Assembly (NCBI GenBank): GCA_050084985.1
Contig: JBITNC010000002.1
Coordinates: forward strand, 39,370,001-39,434,000
DNA from: Nageia nagi
Lineage: Eukaryota > Pinophyta
DNA length: 64,000 nt
Direction of reading: 5' to 3'
In this document: one piece after another, positions 25,851 to 37,683 of the stretch
How the letters are laid out: each line of letters opens with the position of its first letter
Numbering within the stretch: the stretch's first letter is position 1
Program-made: the position numbers and the translations under genes
Notes under the pieces: model-generated
What the model was told of the DNA's origin: nothing
Database searches by the model: none
Seen by the model: the letters and a program-made list of their open reading frames with translations, nothing else

Positions 25851-26945
25851 CAAAAAAGATTAAACATAAAAAAAATTTAGATCCATAATGTTGATTGGAT
25901 TAGATTCTTATTTACCATCAATGTTTGACAATTTATGCACACCTTTTTCATAATTTGCAATGATAATGTAAGGACCTATCTAATTAGATTCAAACTTACC
26001 TTTCTTTTCATTTTCCATAGCTTTAGTGTTGGCATGATTTTTTTTTAAGACTAGGCCATCAACTTTGAACTGTTTAGGCTTGATCTTTTTTCTATATAAT
26101 TTTTGAATTCTACAATGGTAGACATGAAGGTGTTCTAGAGCATTAACTCGCTTCTCATCTAGGACCTCTAGTTGGGCTAATATAGCTTTCTTTCTATCCT
26201 CTTCAAGAATGAGACCATCAAGTAACACGCGAAGAGATGAGATTTCTAGCTCAAGGGGAACTATGGCTTCATTAACATATATCAAGGAGAAAGGAATTTC
26301 CCCTACTAAATTCCTTATGCTTATTCTATAGGCCTACAAAGAATAAGGGAGTTATTCATACCAATCTTTACCATGTTTTGTAATAGTTTTAGATAAGATA
26401 TTCTTAATGACCTTGTTAGAAGCTTTGGTTTGACCATTACCTTGGGGGTAATATGGAGTAGATAAATTTCATTCAATATGATATTTAACACAAAAAAAAA
26501 AAATTAACTTCATTATCTTTAAAGTTAGTACCATTATCCATGAACAATTTATAAGGAATGCAATATCTAGAAATGATAAACTCAATAAGAAATTCAACAA
26601 TATTACCTCCATTTGTAGATATCATGGGATAGTCTCCACCCATTTTGTAAAATATTCTATAGCTTTAATGATAAAATTATATCCATCTCTTAAAAATAGT
26701 TAATTTTATCGATAAATTCAAGTACCTAAATAGAAAAAGGCTAAGAAGATACAATATAATGCAAAGCATGAGAAGGAGAAGGTTGAAGACTAGCATTCTT
26801 TTGACATTATTCATATTTTTTGATATACAATTCACAATCTTCAAGCATACTAGGCTAATAATAACCTATTTTAAGTAACTTTTGATAAACAAATTTAGCA
26901 CTAAAGTGTCCACCACATTCACCATCATAAGGTTGATGAAGGACC
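25851..26945 (-). pseudogene. Element C integrase, C-terminal half
   Basis: Reading leftwards from the insertion point: core sequence 'YSTPYYPQGNGQTKASNK' (about 26,450), then the open piece 26,285-25,980 with 'EAIVPLELEISSLRVLLD', 'LDEKRVNALEHL' and 'FKVDGLVLKKN'. A GPY/F-type end ('IGPYIIIANYEKG') lies near 25,960. These are the standard end of a gypsy integrase. Stops are present. The N-terminal half continues at 44,672, beyond element B. Confidence 0.85.
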
Positions 26946-27792
26946 TGTAGACACCTAAAAATGTCCCTTTTTAACTAGTAAACATGGAAATAATCATAAC
27001 TCTTCACGACAATATAAAATAGGTTTAAAAACCTTATTATTGGATAGCTCCCATCAAGTACATGCAAAACGGGTGGTCACATGACTCTTTTTAGGTAAAA
27101 TTGGCTATTTGGCAGTCATTTTAATATTGTCATAAAATTGAAAACCAGTCGCCAGTGACCCAAGACAGTCGTCAATGTTTTGAGACGATTGCCGGTGTTT
27201 GCCTAGTAATCGCCAGCAACTCTGTAACAGTCGAATAAGAAACCAAAATAGCGAGAGAACGTTGAAACATTTCAACTTTCCAAGATGATGTGGATAGAGG
27301 GGGTCAGTTACGACCTACGATGGCTTTTCACTTCCTCTTACCAGCCTTGGAACATCTCACCCAAAATCTATAAATACAAGCTAATACAAAGCAATTAAAG
27401 AGAGAATCTTGACCCATTTTTAAAGTAGGGTAATGCTGCCAAAATCTTGTGAGCTCATACCTTTTATTATTTTATGCTAGTTTCAATTCAATACATGTCA
27501 TACATAGATGCTTTGACATTATTGTCTTTTGCATGTGTGTAGGATTTATAGGTTGTTCATATCAAGGAGAGAAGCAAGCAAATCAAAACAATGGAGATCT
27601 AATACCTTCATTTTGGCAAATGGCATTTGTAAAAGTCCCTTCCAAGGGCAAATTGTAGTTTGAGCTGAAAATCAATATCAATTTACAATTACAACATGTC
27701 TATCTATTTTACATAATTTGAGGTTCAGTGAAGATTTAAGAATAATTGTATTTTATGTTATTCTACATTCTAGCTTTATTTTCACTATAACA
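26946..27792 (+). repeat. Element B 5' LTR
   Basis: 847 bases, starting TGTAGACACC and ending TATAACA. It aligns without any gap to 43,820-44,666 with about 38 differences by eye, all but one of them transitions. TATA box TATAAATA at 27,369-27,376. A cluster of CpG-containing 'CGCCAGTGAC'-like motifs lies at 27,150-27,225 in U3, where many of the differences concentrate. Confidence 0.97.
27369..27376 (+). promoter_or_regulatory. Element B LTR TATA box
   Basis: TATAAATA, preserved unchanged at the same offset in the 3' LTR (44,243-44,250). Transcription would start some 30 bases downstream, marking the U3/R border. Confidence 0.7.
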
Positions 27793-27816
27793 TTTTGGTG
27801 CTAGAAGGAGGGCCCT
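27793..27816 (+). promoter_or_regulatory. Element B candidate primer-binding site
   Basis: The bases right after the LTR read 'TTTTGGTGCTAGAAGGAGGG'. The TGG start after a few T's fits pairing with a tRNA 3' CCA end. I did not identify the tRNA. It differs from the GGTGAACT sites of elements A and C. Confidence 0.5.
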
Positions 27817-29681
27817 TCCGTCATTGATAGGGACATTTTTTGTTTATAATGATTTTACCTTTCTGTTATCTAGTTTATTTGAATTTCTCCATATACTAAC
27901 TTCAAATTTTGCATTCTATGCATTTTAGAAAATCTGTTGCAGAAATGCCAGTGACTGGAATCAGACACCGGTGACTCAAAAGGAATGCCAACGATTTACA
28001 AAGTAATCCAAACTAAATGCCAGCGATTGGAATCAGATGCTAGTGACTCAGAATAAATGCCAGCAGCCTCTATCTAAACATCGACGACTCATACTCCAGG
28101 TCATTTTGTCTCCTTTTGTTATTTCTAAAAAAATAGAATAAAATATATGATATATTGTTAAAATGGAAGGATACTTTTGAATGTGATTCCTTTTCCTAGA
28201 ATGCATATAAGAATGGGTAGAAAAGATTAAATGCATTTTTTATTAATTTACTTTATGTATAATGTTATGTATTTATTTTCATGTTTTGGGTGAAGGGTAC
28301 GTACACATTAATACTTTTTATCTTGTCTACTTATGCTCTCCCTTTGCGCTTCGTGGGATCTAAGGTGACCAGAATAGACCGGATAAGAGGGAGTAATTAA
28401 TTTTTCTTTTATTTCACATTCACACTATCATTAATTTAGCTAATTTACCCACACATAATGACCTCTTACCAAGTTTTCCCTTACCACTCCATTGGAGGTC
28501 GAAGGGATATGTGACTAGTAAGAGGAGGTAATTTACTACACATAATACTTCCATAATTGGAAGGGGTAAATGAATCACATTAAAAGAAATGAACTTAAGG
28601 AAAATAAATCAAGTTTTGGGTAGCATAAATCATATTAAAAGGTTAATGAATTGGAGGGATTCGAATACACTAAGTACTTTCACTTAACAAAGTATGCTCT
28701 CACTTTTACGCTTCAAGCAATCCTAAGTGATCAGAAATAAGTTAAGTGAAAGAGGTAAAATTTATTCACATATTAATTGGAAATATACTTCACATTAACA
28801 CTCTTAAAGATGTCTGCCCTTACCAGTCCATTAGAGGTCGAAGGGATATGTGACTCTTGGAGGAGTAATTGAACCTCACTTAATTAATTTATCTACACTT
28901 AATGGCTTTTTACTAAGTCTGCTCTTACCACTCCATTGGAGGTCAAAGAGATATGTGACTAGTAAGAAGAGGGAATTTATCACATATAAAACTTCCATAG
29001 CTAGAAGGAGTTAATGAACATCACTAAGAGGTTCGATAATGAATCGCATTATAATTAAAAAGAACAACGAGGTTTATTAAGGTCAAGATTCACTTAAAAT
29101 AAACTTTGATTGTATCACATTAAGATAAGATAAGTAAATGGACATGAATGTTTGGGAGGGTAGTATGCATAAATGTACTTTACTTGTTTAAATGCACTTC
29201 ATAAGGCCTTAAAGGAATAATTGAACATTAATGAGTTGGATTTCACTACCAACCATTAATTCTTACTTCTTTGTACCCACCGACATAACACACTTGAAGC
29301 CATAGAGCCAGTTACACTTGGAGGTGATGACCAAGGTAACTTTCCTTTAGGTAGGAGTCAAAAAAGAGACTCATCTAGAACCAAGCCAAAATCCATAGAA
29401 ACTTGTAAACATTACTTAGAATTACCCAACCTACCTTGTTCAACACTTGACTAGTCAAAACAAACTAGGAAAATTAAAAAGATTAAAAATGAACAACTCA
29501 TATCGTTCGTTTAACTCAGACATTAAAATATGTGAAAAAGTTAAAAAAGATAATCATATCATTAAAAGTAAATTCACATATAGGATGTTTGTGCATTAAA
29601 TTGCTTTCTCGAAAACATAATATAAAAGATAAAAATAGAGTTTCTTTTCTACGATGTTTGTTTATAATATCTAAAAAGAAA
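27817..29681 (+). other. Element B leader, repeat-rich and non-coding
   Basis: About 1.9 kb between the primer-binding site and the gag ATG. At 27,945-28,090 lies a cluster of 'GCCAGTGACT' and 'GCCAGCGATTGGAATC' type units. At 28,340-29,000 lies a set of repeats around 'CATTGGAGGTCGAAGGGATA'. No ORF of its own. Long leaders are usual in large Tat elements and often carry packaging signals. Confidence 0.7.
28470..29000 (+). repeat. Leader repeats around 'TTACCACTCCATTGGAGGTC'
   Basis: Three copies of a roughly 50-base unit beginning 'CCCTTACCACTCCATTGGA' and running to 'GATATGTGACTAGTAAGAGG' start near 28,480, 28,817 and 28,928. Two looser relatives ('CGCTTC...CCTAAGTGATCAG') lie near 28,347 and 28,708. 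The core CTCCATTGGAG is a near-palindrome and could form a small hairpin. Confidence 0.75.
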
Positions 29682-32600
29682 ATGGTCCAAACTAGAAGTA
29701 TGACCGCTAAGAAAATGCGAGAACACCCATTTGAAATACAAGAAATAGATTCAAATAATATGGATTTGATAGAGTATTCGGTTAGGAGGCCACCTCCTTT
29801 AGATGAATCAGATCCACGGGTAGTTCGTTATGAAAGTAAAGATTGGGATTGGGGTTATGATCAATCTAGATTGCAAAGACAAAGTATAGAAGATCCTATT
29901 ACCAAGGCTAGAATGCAAGTGTTAGATGAAGAGTTAATTGAAATTCATCATCACCTAGCTAATTATAGGACTATTCCTAAGACATATTCTAGTTTACCGG
30001 GAGATGTTGAAAAACTAAATCATATACATGATAACTTAGAAATAGATGAGGATAAATCTCAGGCCGAAACCATAGCAGTACCAGAGATTGAGCCATATAA
30101 AGTTAAATATGAAAGAGTCATTCATCTATTATCAGATGGTCAAAAAGTAAGTTCTTTAATCCGAAAAGAGGGATCATCTTTTTCTTATAAATCTCTCGAA
30201 TTAGGAAAAAATGAAGTATCAATACCTACAAATAATTTATCCCAAAGAGCTCCTTCAATGAAGCAAATGGAGAAATCTTATTCTTCAAAGGGAGGATTAC
30301 ATAGAAGGACATCTAAGTACAAAATAGAAGAGATACCTTCTTATGAAGAACTAAAAGAACAACAATTATATAAGACAAAAGCTGGTCAAAAATTCATGAA
30401 AATATATGCTAATGATGTTAAAAAGGTCGTAGAAATGCAATATCTTCTAAAGGAAGAGAATATAAAAGTTGACAAATTCATTAAAATTCAAGAACAAGAA
30501 AATAAATTAAAAGAAATGGAAGATAAACTTCTTAGAGACAAAAGGAAATTCATAGAACAAGAACAAGCAAACAAAGAAAGAAATGAGTTCCTAGAACAAG
30601 AAAAGAAAAGAATTCATAAAGAACATGAGATTCAACTTTGTTTACAGGAATTACAACTTGAGAAATTAGAGAATGAAAAAATAAGAAGGGAAAAATATCT
30701 ACGTATGGAGAAAGAAAAACAAAGACAGTGGGATGAATATCAAAAAATAAAGAATTTGAAACCAGAAACTCCTGAAGGAAGTCAAATACAAAGATATCGA
30801 GATCCTTAATTAGACAAACAAGAGGAAATGGATAAAGAACTAGAACTTAAAAAATTATATGATAAACAAAAGCAAGATTCTATTAAAAGTTGGGTTGAAC
30901 AAACCCAAAATCAAACAAGACAACCTGATTACAAAGGAAAAGATCTATATGGAAAAAATATATCCCAAAAACCTCCTAGAATCCCTATTCTGCGATGACA
31001 TTCACCTCTTAAAATATTACCTCCACCACCATCAGCGTTTCCTTCTAACTATGAGTCTTACACTTTGAGATCAATTTCAGAAAAGGATCTGAATACTCGA
31101 AGATATCATAGACACACTCAAGGTCATAGAACCGATAAAGAATTAGAAGACTTTATGAAGGATTTTATAAATTAAGAAATGAATGTTCAAGGACTTCAAA
31201 AGTTAAATTACAAGAATATTTGTAATGAACCTATTCATCCAAATGTTCCAAAGAAGAAACTACCATATAGGTTTGAATTTCCTAAGATAGAATCATTTAA
31301 AGGAAAAGAAGACCCCAAAGAACATTTGAGAAAATTTACATTTTCTAGTTATCAGATAGCTAATGATGACTCATTAATGTTACGTATATTTCCTATGACA
31401 CTCGTAGGTCAAGCTTTGGATTGGTATAATAGTTTACCTATGCATAGTTTATATACGTTCGAAAAATTGGCTAATCAATTTCTAGAACATTTTAGAATCA
31501 ATATTAAAGAAAGATCTTCAATTACTGATCTTACAAGATTACAACAATTTCCTGATGAAACTATACAAGATTACATCTCAAGATGGTAGGCTATACTCAC
31601 TAGTATGCCTTATACAATACCACAAGAGGAATTGGTTAAATTATTTAGTCAAAGTTGTTTAAGACCAATAGCCAGTGTTCTCTAAATTCAACAACATAAA
31701 ACTTTTGAAGAAGCTATTGCTCAGGCAGTAGTTATAGAAAGAGTTAAAATTCAAGATGGAGAACTAAAACTCAAGAAAAAAGAATACAAAAAGGGTAATC
31801 AATATGATAACATTAGTAAACAACCACAAAATAATCAAATAGCCATGACAGAAAATTTTGGTCAAGCTTCAAAAATTGAAGAAAATGTTGAACCTAAGCC
31901 TAAAAGAAATTTTACCCCATTATCAGAACCATTAGCCAAAATACTTAAAAAATTATGTGATAATGGTATGATTAAATTACCTGATATAAAACCTGAAAAT
32001 CCTAATGCTAAAGGAAGCAAATGGTATAAGGAAAATGAATTTTGTGCTTATCATAGGCAAAAAGGACATAATACAAATAAATGTCAAACTTTACAACATA
32101 AAATTCAAGACTTGATAGATAGTCAAAAAATAGATGTGGATAATCCTGTTGTCCCTTCAAATCAAAATTTAGGGATATATCAAAACCCCTTACCTTCACA
32201 TCAAGCTAACAATGTGGCAATTATCCCAAACCAAATGAACTATACATGGAATAATAAGGATATACCATTTATAAAGACTATAGATGATTCAATACATATG
32301 ATTGGTATAGCTACAAGAGCACAACAATATTAGAATAAACAAGATAATCCATGAAAAAATCAATCGATACCAAACCCAATTAATGTACAACCTATACCTC
32401 CTCTGCAACAACCTAAAGTTTTGATAAAAGGTGCTCTTTAATGACAATTAAAAATGTCTCCAGTTAAGATGACCTTATTTGAATTATTACAACAATCTGA
32501 GAGTTACAATGAGGCTATGAATCAAATTCTACAAGAAATTCAAGTGGATATTAGTAACCCCGATAATTTTATTTCAATAGTTGAAAGTTTGAGGATATCT

Positions 32601-33785
32601 CGACAACCTAGTATCACCTTCTACGAATAAGAAAAATTAAATAATGATGGACCAGGCGGACTTGATCCACCTTTACATATAATTGGTAAATTAGATGGAA
32701 AATTATTTAAAAGAATTCTGATAGATGAAGGTTCAGCTATAAATATAATTTCAGATGCTGCATACAAAAATTTGAATTTATCAGATTCGCTTATTTTAGC
32801 TCCTTCTTTACAGATTAGGGCATTTAATGATGCAGTGTGTTCAACTTTAGGATCAATAGTGCTATCGATTACAGTAGGGGCTAAAACCATTCAAACTTTA
32901 TTACATATAATTAAAGGAAATATTATACAATACAACATTCTTTTAAGACGTCCATGGATTAGAGAAATGCAATGTGTTCCATCAACTTATCATGGATGTT
33001 TAAAATACATCTATAAAGATAAAGTTCATTATGTGTTTAAAGATATAGATCCTTATTCACATTGTAATTTAATTTTTGATCCAAATAAAGTGACCTTAGC
33101 ATATCCTAATTTATCAACCATATTAGTGAACAAAAATATGAATAAATCTGAAATCATAAAAGGAAAAGGTGATATAGCTATACAAGATAAAGATACTTGG
33201 GAAAAGGTTGCTAAAACTTTAGATGAAAAATATGGAGCTTCTTTATCAAAATAAGTAAATACTACATCTAATAATGACTCATCCAATGTATATCTAGTAA
33301 AAATTAAATTAATGGATTTAGGGATGGGAGAATATGACGTAGATGATGTTGTGTTTAATATACCTTCATCACAAGAAATGGGAAGATTATCTGAATCACC
33401 TAGTGTAATTGGACAAATAGTACCTTTAGGAGAAGTACCTAATCAGACAATGTTCATCTATGCGGGGATAGTAGATCCTATGTCAACAATACCCAATCAA
33501 ACAGATGAAGGAAATTTCAATAGTGATATGAAGTATTTATCGCCATGTTCAAGAACATTTGTCTTAAACTATTTTAACAAATGCAATTGGCAAGGATGAG
33601 GATTGGGTCGATATGAACAGGGTCCATGGGAAATAATTGAATTACAATACCAAGATCCCACTAATAAAAGTGGATTAGGTTATCAAAATAAATGTAAAAA
33701 TCTTGCTAAATTAGAAAATTTAGGAGAAGAAAATTTGGATTATAATGAAGAAATTTTAGAGAAAGAATCCATAATATTGATATAA
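29682..33785 (+). pseudogene. Element B gag and protease
   Basis: One frame runs from the ATG at 29,682 ('MVQTRSMTAKK') to 33,785; an upstream in-frame ATG at 29,532 is unlikely. Residues 1 to about 490 form a charged N-terminal extension with a strong Glu/Lys coiled coil (about 30,400-30,760). The gag core follows at 31,240-31,780 ('PKIESFKGKEDPKEHLRKF', 'LVGQALDWYNSLP'). A Cys/His knuckle-like block 'FCAYHRQKGHNTNKC' lies at 32,040-32,085. The retropepsin has 'ILIDEGSAINII' (about 32,715), with Glu where Gly, Ser or Pro is usual, and 'NILLRRPWI' (about 32,935). Twelve in-frame stops (30,807, 30,996, 31,173, 31,587, 31,683, 32,331, 32,352, 32,439, 32,442, 32,628, 33,252, 33,597) interrupt it. 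A frame change follows before RT. Confidence 0.92.
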
Positions 33786-33955
33786 GAGAAGAACAATTAA
33801 GTGAAATGAATGTCTTAGAAGGTGTCTAAATGCTCTTTATTAATAATATTGAGCCACCCTAGAATCATTCGTGCTTACCAAGTGATATACAGGAAAAATT
33901 AAATAAAAATGTTGAATCATCAATCATTCCATATTCAGATATACCATCGATAAAT

Positions 33956-35720
33956 ATGGTTACAATAAAAGAGAATGATATTGAAGATCAAAATAATGAA
34001 CAAATAGATGAAGTTAACGAAAATCAAAATTTAATCAAAATAATAGCCAATACTTCTACAGATGAAGTAATTGTTGATTTTTCTCTTATATCATCTAATC
34101 CTTCGGTACATGAATTTAAAAACGTAGATCACATACTTGGTTCCTATGAAAATCAAGTATGCACAAATGAACAAACTCAAGAATACGATGAAGAACATAG
34201 TGTTAACGATAATGACTGGATACCAGTACCAAATCAATTGGAAGAAGGGTCGCATATGCTTACTGAAAAAGTCTTAGAAATAAATATCAGAAGTGATCCT
34301 CAAAATCCTAAAATTATTCAATTAGGAGAAAACCTCATGGAAAATGAACAAGAAGAAATTATAACCTTATTAAAAGAACGAGAAAAAGTATTTGCATGGT
34401 CATATGCAGACATGCTTGGAATAGATCCTAAATTAGTAGTACATAATTTAGCATTAAAGCCTGATGCTAAACTTGTTAAACAAAAATTACATAAAATGCA
34501 TCCTACTATAGCATTAATGGTAAAAGAAGAACTTCAAAAATTATTAGAAGCTAAATTTATACAACCTATAGATTATTCAGATTGGATATCTAATATGGTA
34601 CCTGTGAAAAAACCAAGTGGAAAAATAAGAATATTCACAGATTTTTGTGATCTTAACAAAGCTTGTCCTAAGGATGATTTCCCTCTACCTAGCATTGATA
34701 GTTTGGTAGACTCGACAGCAGGACATGATATGTTGTCATTAATGGATAGGTTTTTTGGTTATAATCAAATAAAAATAGCTACTGAAGATCAACATAAAAT
34801 GGCTTTTATAACTCCTTGGGGTACCTTTTGTTATAAAGTTATGCCTTTTAGATTAAAAAATGTCGGGGCAACTTATCAAAGGGCTATGACTTACATATTC
34901 CATGATTATATGCACAACATAGTAGAAGATTATGTCGATGATTTGTTGGTTAGATCTAAATATCGAGTAGATCATGGAAAAGACCTAATTAAAGTTTTAG
35001 ATAAATTATTAGAACATAAAGTAAGATTAAATCCAAAAAATGTGTTTTTGGTGTAACTTTAGGAGAATTATTAGGATTTATTGTGTCCTGACGAGGAATT
35101 GAAATAGATCCTAGTAAAGTGAAGGTAGTAGTAGACATGCCACCTCCTGCAAATCTAAAACAATTATAAAGTTTACAAGGCAAGTTACAAGCCATTAGAA
35201 GGTTCATAGCTCAACTTTCTGATAAATGTAAACCATTTACAAAATTATTAAAAAAGGGAGTAGAATATCATTGGGGTAAAGAGCAACAAGATGCATTCAA
35301 CGAAATTAAAAGATATTTATTATCTCCTCCTGTCTTAAGTCCACCAAGAAATGATGTACACTTCTTGTTATATATCTCTGCTACTGAAAATGTTTTAGGA
35401 ACAATGCTTGCTCAAAAGAATGAACATAATAAAGAACAAGCTATATATTATCTAAGTAGAACCCTAGTGAGCTATGAGATTAAGTATATATATTTGGAAA
35501 AATTATGTCTTGCTATCATTTTTGCTACTAAAAGGCTTCGACATTATATGCTTAATCATACAACATATGTCATATCTAAAATGGATCCGTTGAAATATAT
35601 GGTGAATAAAACCTATCAAAATTCAAGAACTGCAAATTGGATAATGCACTTAACTAAATTTGATTTACATTTTATTAGATAAAAGTTAATAAAAGGACAA
35701 GTAATTGCTGACTATCTCGC
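33956..35720 (+). pseudogene. Element B reverse transcriptase and RNase H
   Basis: After an acidic linker, the RT begins near 34,380 ('FAWSYADMLGID'). It continues with 'KPSGKIRIFTDFCDLNKACPKD' wording (34,605-34,675), 'TPWGTFCYKVMPF' (34,810) and the catalytic 'YVDDLL' at 34,931-34,948, intact. A one-base loss in the A-run near 35,033-35,041 shifts the frame. The tether and RNase H follow to 35,720 ('QAIYYLSRTL', 'KLCLAIIFATKRLRHYM', 'QVIADYLAD'). Further stops lie near 35,089, 35,167 and 35,680. Confidence 0.93.
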
Positions 35721-35730
35721 TGATGCTCCA

Positions 35731-36402
35731 TTGCAAGATAACAAACCCCTTATCATCGAATTACCCGATGATGGGGTGTTTCAATTAGATGAAATTGAAA
35801 TACCTGTAGAACCTGAAGACAATTGGGATATGACAATACACTTTGATGGTTCTCGATGTGAACAAGGTGGTGGAGTAGGTGTTGTATTTATAACCCTGCA
35901 AGGGATCCCTATACCATATTCATTTAAATTAAAATCTCCTTGTACTAATAATAATGCGAAATATGAAGCTTTGATATTAGCATTAAAAACTATTGTTAAA
36001 TTAAAACTTAAAAGAATTAAGATTATTGGAGATTCTTTACTCATCGTAAATCAAGTGAAAGGAATCTATCAATGTAAAGAACGTTTACTTCAAAAGTATA
36101 AAGCGTTAGTTGAGGAATTATTAAAATTTTTTGACCAATTTAGTATAGAAGCGGAACCAAGATCATCTAATAGATATGCAGATGCTATGGCTTCTATTGG
36201 ATCTCTTATCCCAGAAGATCTTAAAAAATCTTCAATTCAAGTTGAAATAATTCAATTGTCTCAATCATCATTACAACAGGAAGATGAAGAAAAAAGTGTA
36301 CTAAATATTGATGTAACTGATAAAGATAATTGGTATAAAGAATTGATAGATTTTCTAAAATTTGGAACTCTTCCTGCAAACCTTAATAAATCATCACGAT
36401 GA
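35731..36402 (+). pseudogene. Element B second, archaeal-type RNase H
   Basis: An open 223-residue piece carries an extra RNase H domain. It has 'IHFDGSRCEQGGGVGVVF' (first Asp), 'NNAKYEALILAL' (Glu), 'IIGDSLLIVNQVKG' (Asp) and 'NRYADAMASIGS' (last Asp), so all four acidic active-site positions are kept. A second RNase H of this type directly after the ordinary one is the mark of the Tat lineage. The domain ends near 36,200. The rest leads into the integrase N-terminus, with TGA at 36,400 in place of a probable Trp codon. Confidence 0.93.
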
Positions 36403-37586
36403 GCTTTTAAAATCAAAGCAACTAAATATTGTTTGATAGGGAATATCTTGCATCGACGAAATTTCAATGGTATTTTACTCAGATGTCTTGAATGCAATGA
36501 TATTAAAAAAGTTATATCCTCTACCCATGATGGAACATGCGGAGGACATTTTAATGGTGTTGTGATTGTAAAATGATTAATATGAATAGGGTATTATTGG
36601 CCAACTATGGAAAAGAATTGTTATGAATATGTTAAAAAATGTTTTAAATGTCAACAATATGCTCATTTATTTTCACAACCATCTCAAGAACTACATCCTA
36701 TACAATCACTTTGGCCATTCTCTAAATGGGCATTAGATTTAATAGGACAAATTATACCTATATCTTCTAGTGGACACAAGTTCATCATCACAGCAACTGA
36801 ATATTTTACTAAATGGGTAGAGGCTATTCCCATGACTTCCACCACTGGTTCACGAATTACTGAATTTATAGAAAGTTATATTATATGTAGATTTGGTATA
36901 TCGAACCAATTAATTACGGATAATGGAAAGAATTTTAAAAATAAGATGTAAAACAAATATGTGATAAGTATAAAATTAAACAAAGTTTCTCCACTCCATA
37001 TTACCCACAAGGTAATGGATAGGCAGAGGCTACTAATAAAACTATTCGGAACATCTTAGCAAAAATAGTAAATGATTCTCATAGAGATTAGCATATACAA
37101 ATACCAAAAGCCTTATGGTCTTATCATACCAGTGTACGCACTCCTATTGGGGCAACACCATTCTCTTTAGTATATGGAACAGAAGCCATCGTACCCATAG
37201 AACTTGAGATACCATCCCTTAGAGTAAATCTAAGTGAGCAAAATTCCAACGAAGAAGCAAGATAGACTCACTTAGATAAATTATTACTTTTAGATGAAAA
37301 ATGTATTAATTCTTTAGAGCATATGCATGTTTAACAGAAGAGGATAAAACAAGCTTTTGATAAAAGGGCTCTAATTCGTGAGTTCAAAATAGGTGATTTG
37401 GTTTTAAAAGAAAATCAACAAGCTTCACGAATAGAATGACAGCTTAGAGATAAGTTTGCTCCAAATTGGTTAGGACCATATATCATTAAGAAAAAATTCG
37501 GTAAAGGAACTTATCATATATCAGACTTAGAAGGAAATGAAGAGCGTGAACCTATAAATATCATGCATCTTCGACCCTTCTTATAA
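36403..37586 (+). pseudogene. Element B integrase
   Basis: The zinc-binding HHCC part reads 'THDGTCGGHFNG...YVKKCFKCQQ' (36,520-36,660). The catalytic core has Asp in 'WALDLIGQ' (36,727), Asp in 'LITDNGKNFKN' (36,911) and Glu in 'AEATNKTI' (37,026). A frame change lies near 36,950 and stops near 37,019, 37,089 and 37,263. The C-terminal 'APNWLGPYIIKKKFGKGTYH' (37,460-37,520) is a GPY/F domain. The reading ends 'INIMHLRPFL' with TAA at 37,584-37,586. Confidence 0.92.
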
Positions 37587-37683
37587 TAAAAAAAAAAAAA
37601 AATGTGTACATTAGTTTTCTTTCATTTTATTTTATTGTTAAATTATTAAATAAATAAAAGTATTAATATTTGTCAAGTGTTAA

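Noticed and set aside
27449-27658. Open reading frame of 69 codons
   Set aside because: Lies wholly inside the element B 5' LTR, and the 3' LTR copy does not keep it open; not a gene.
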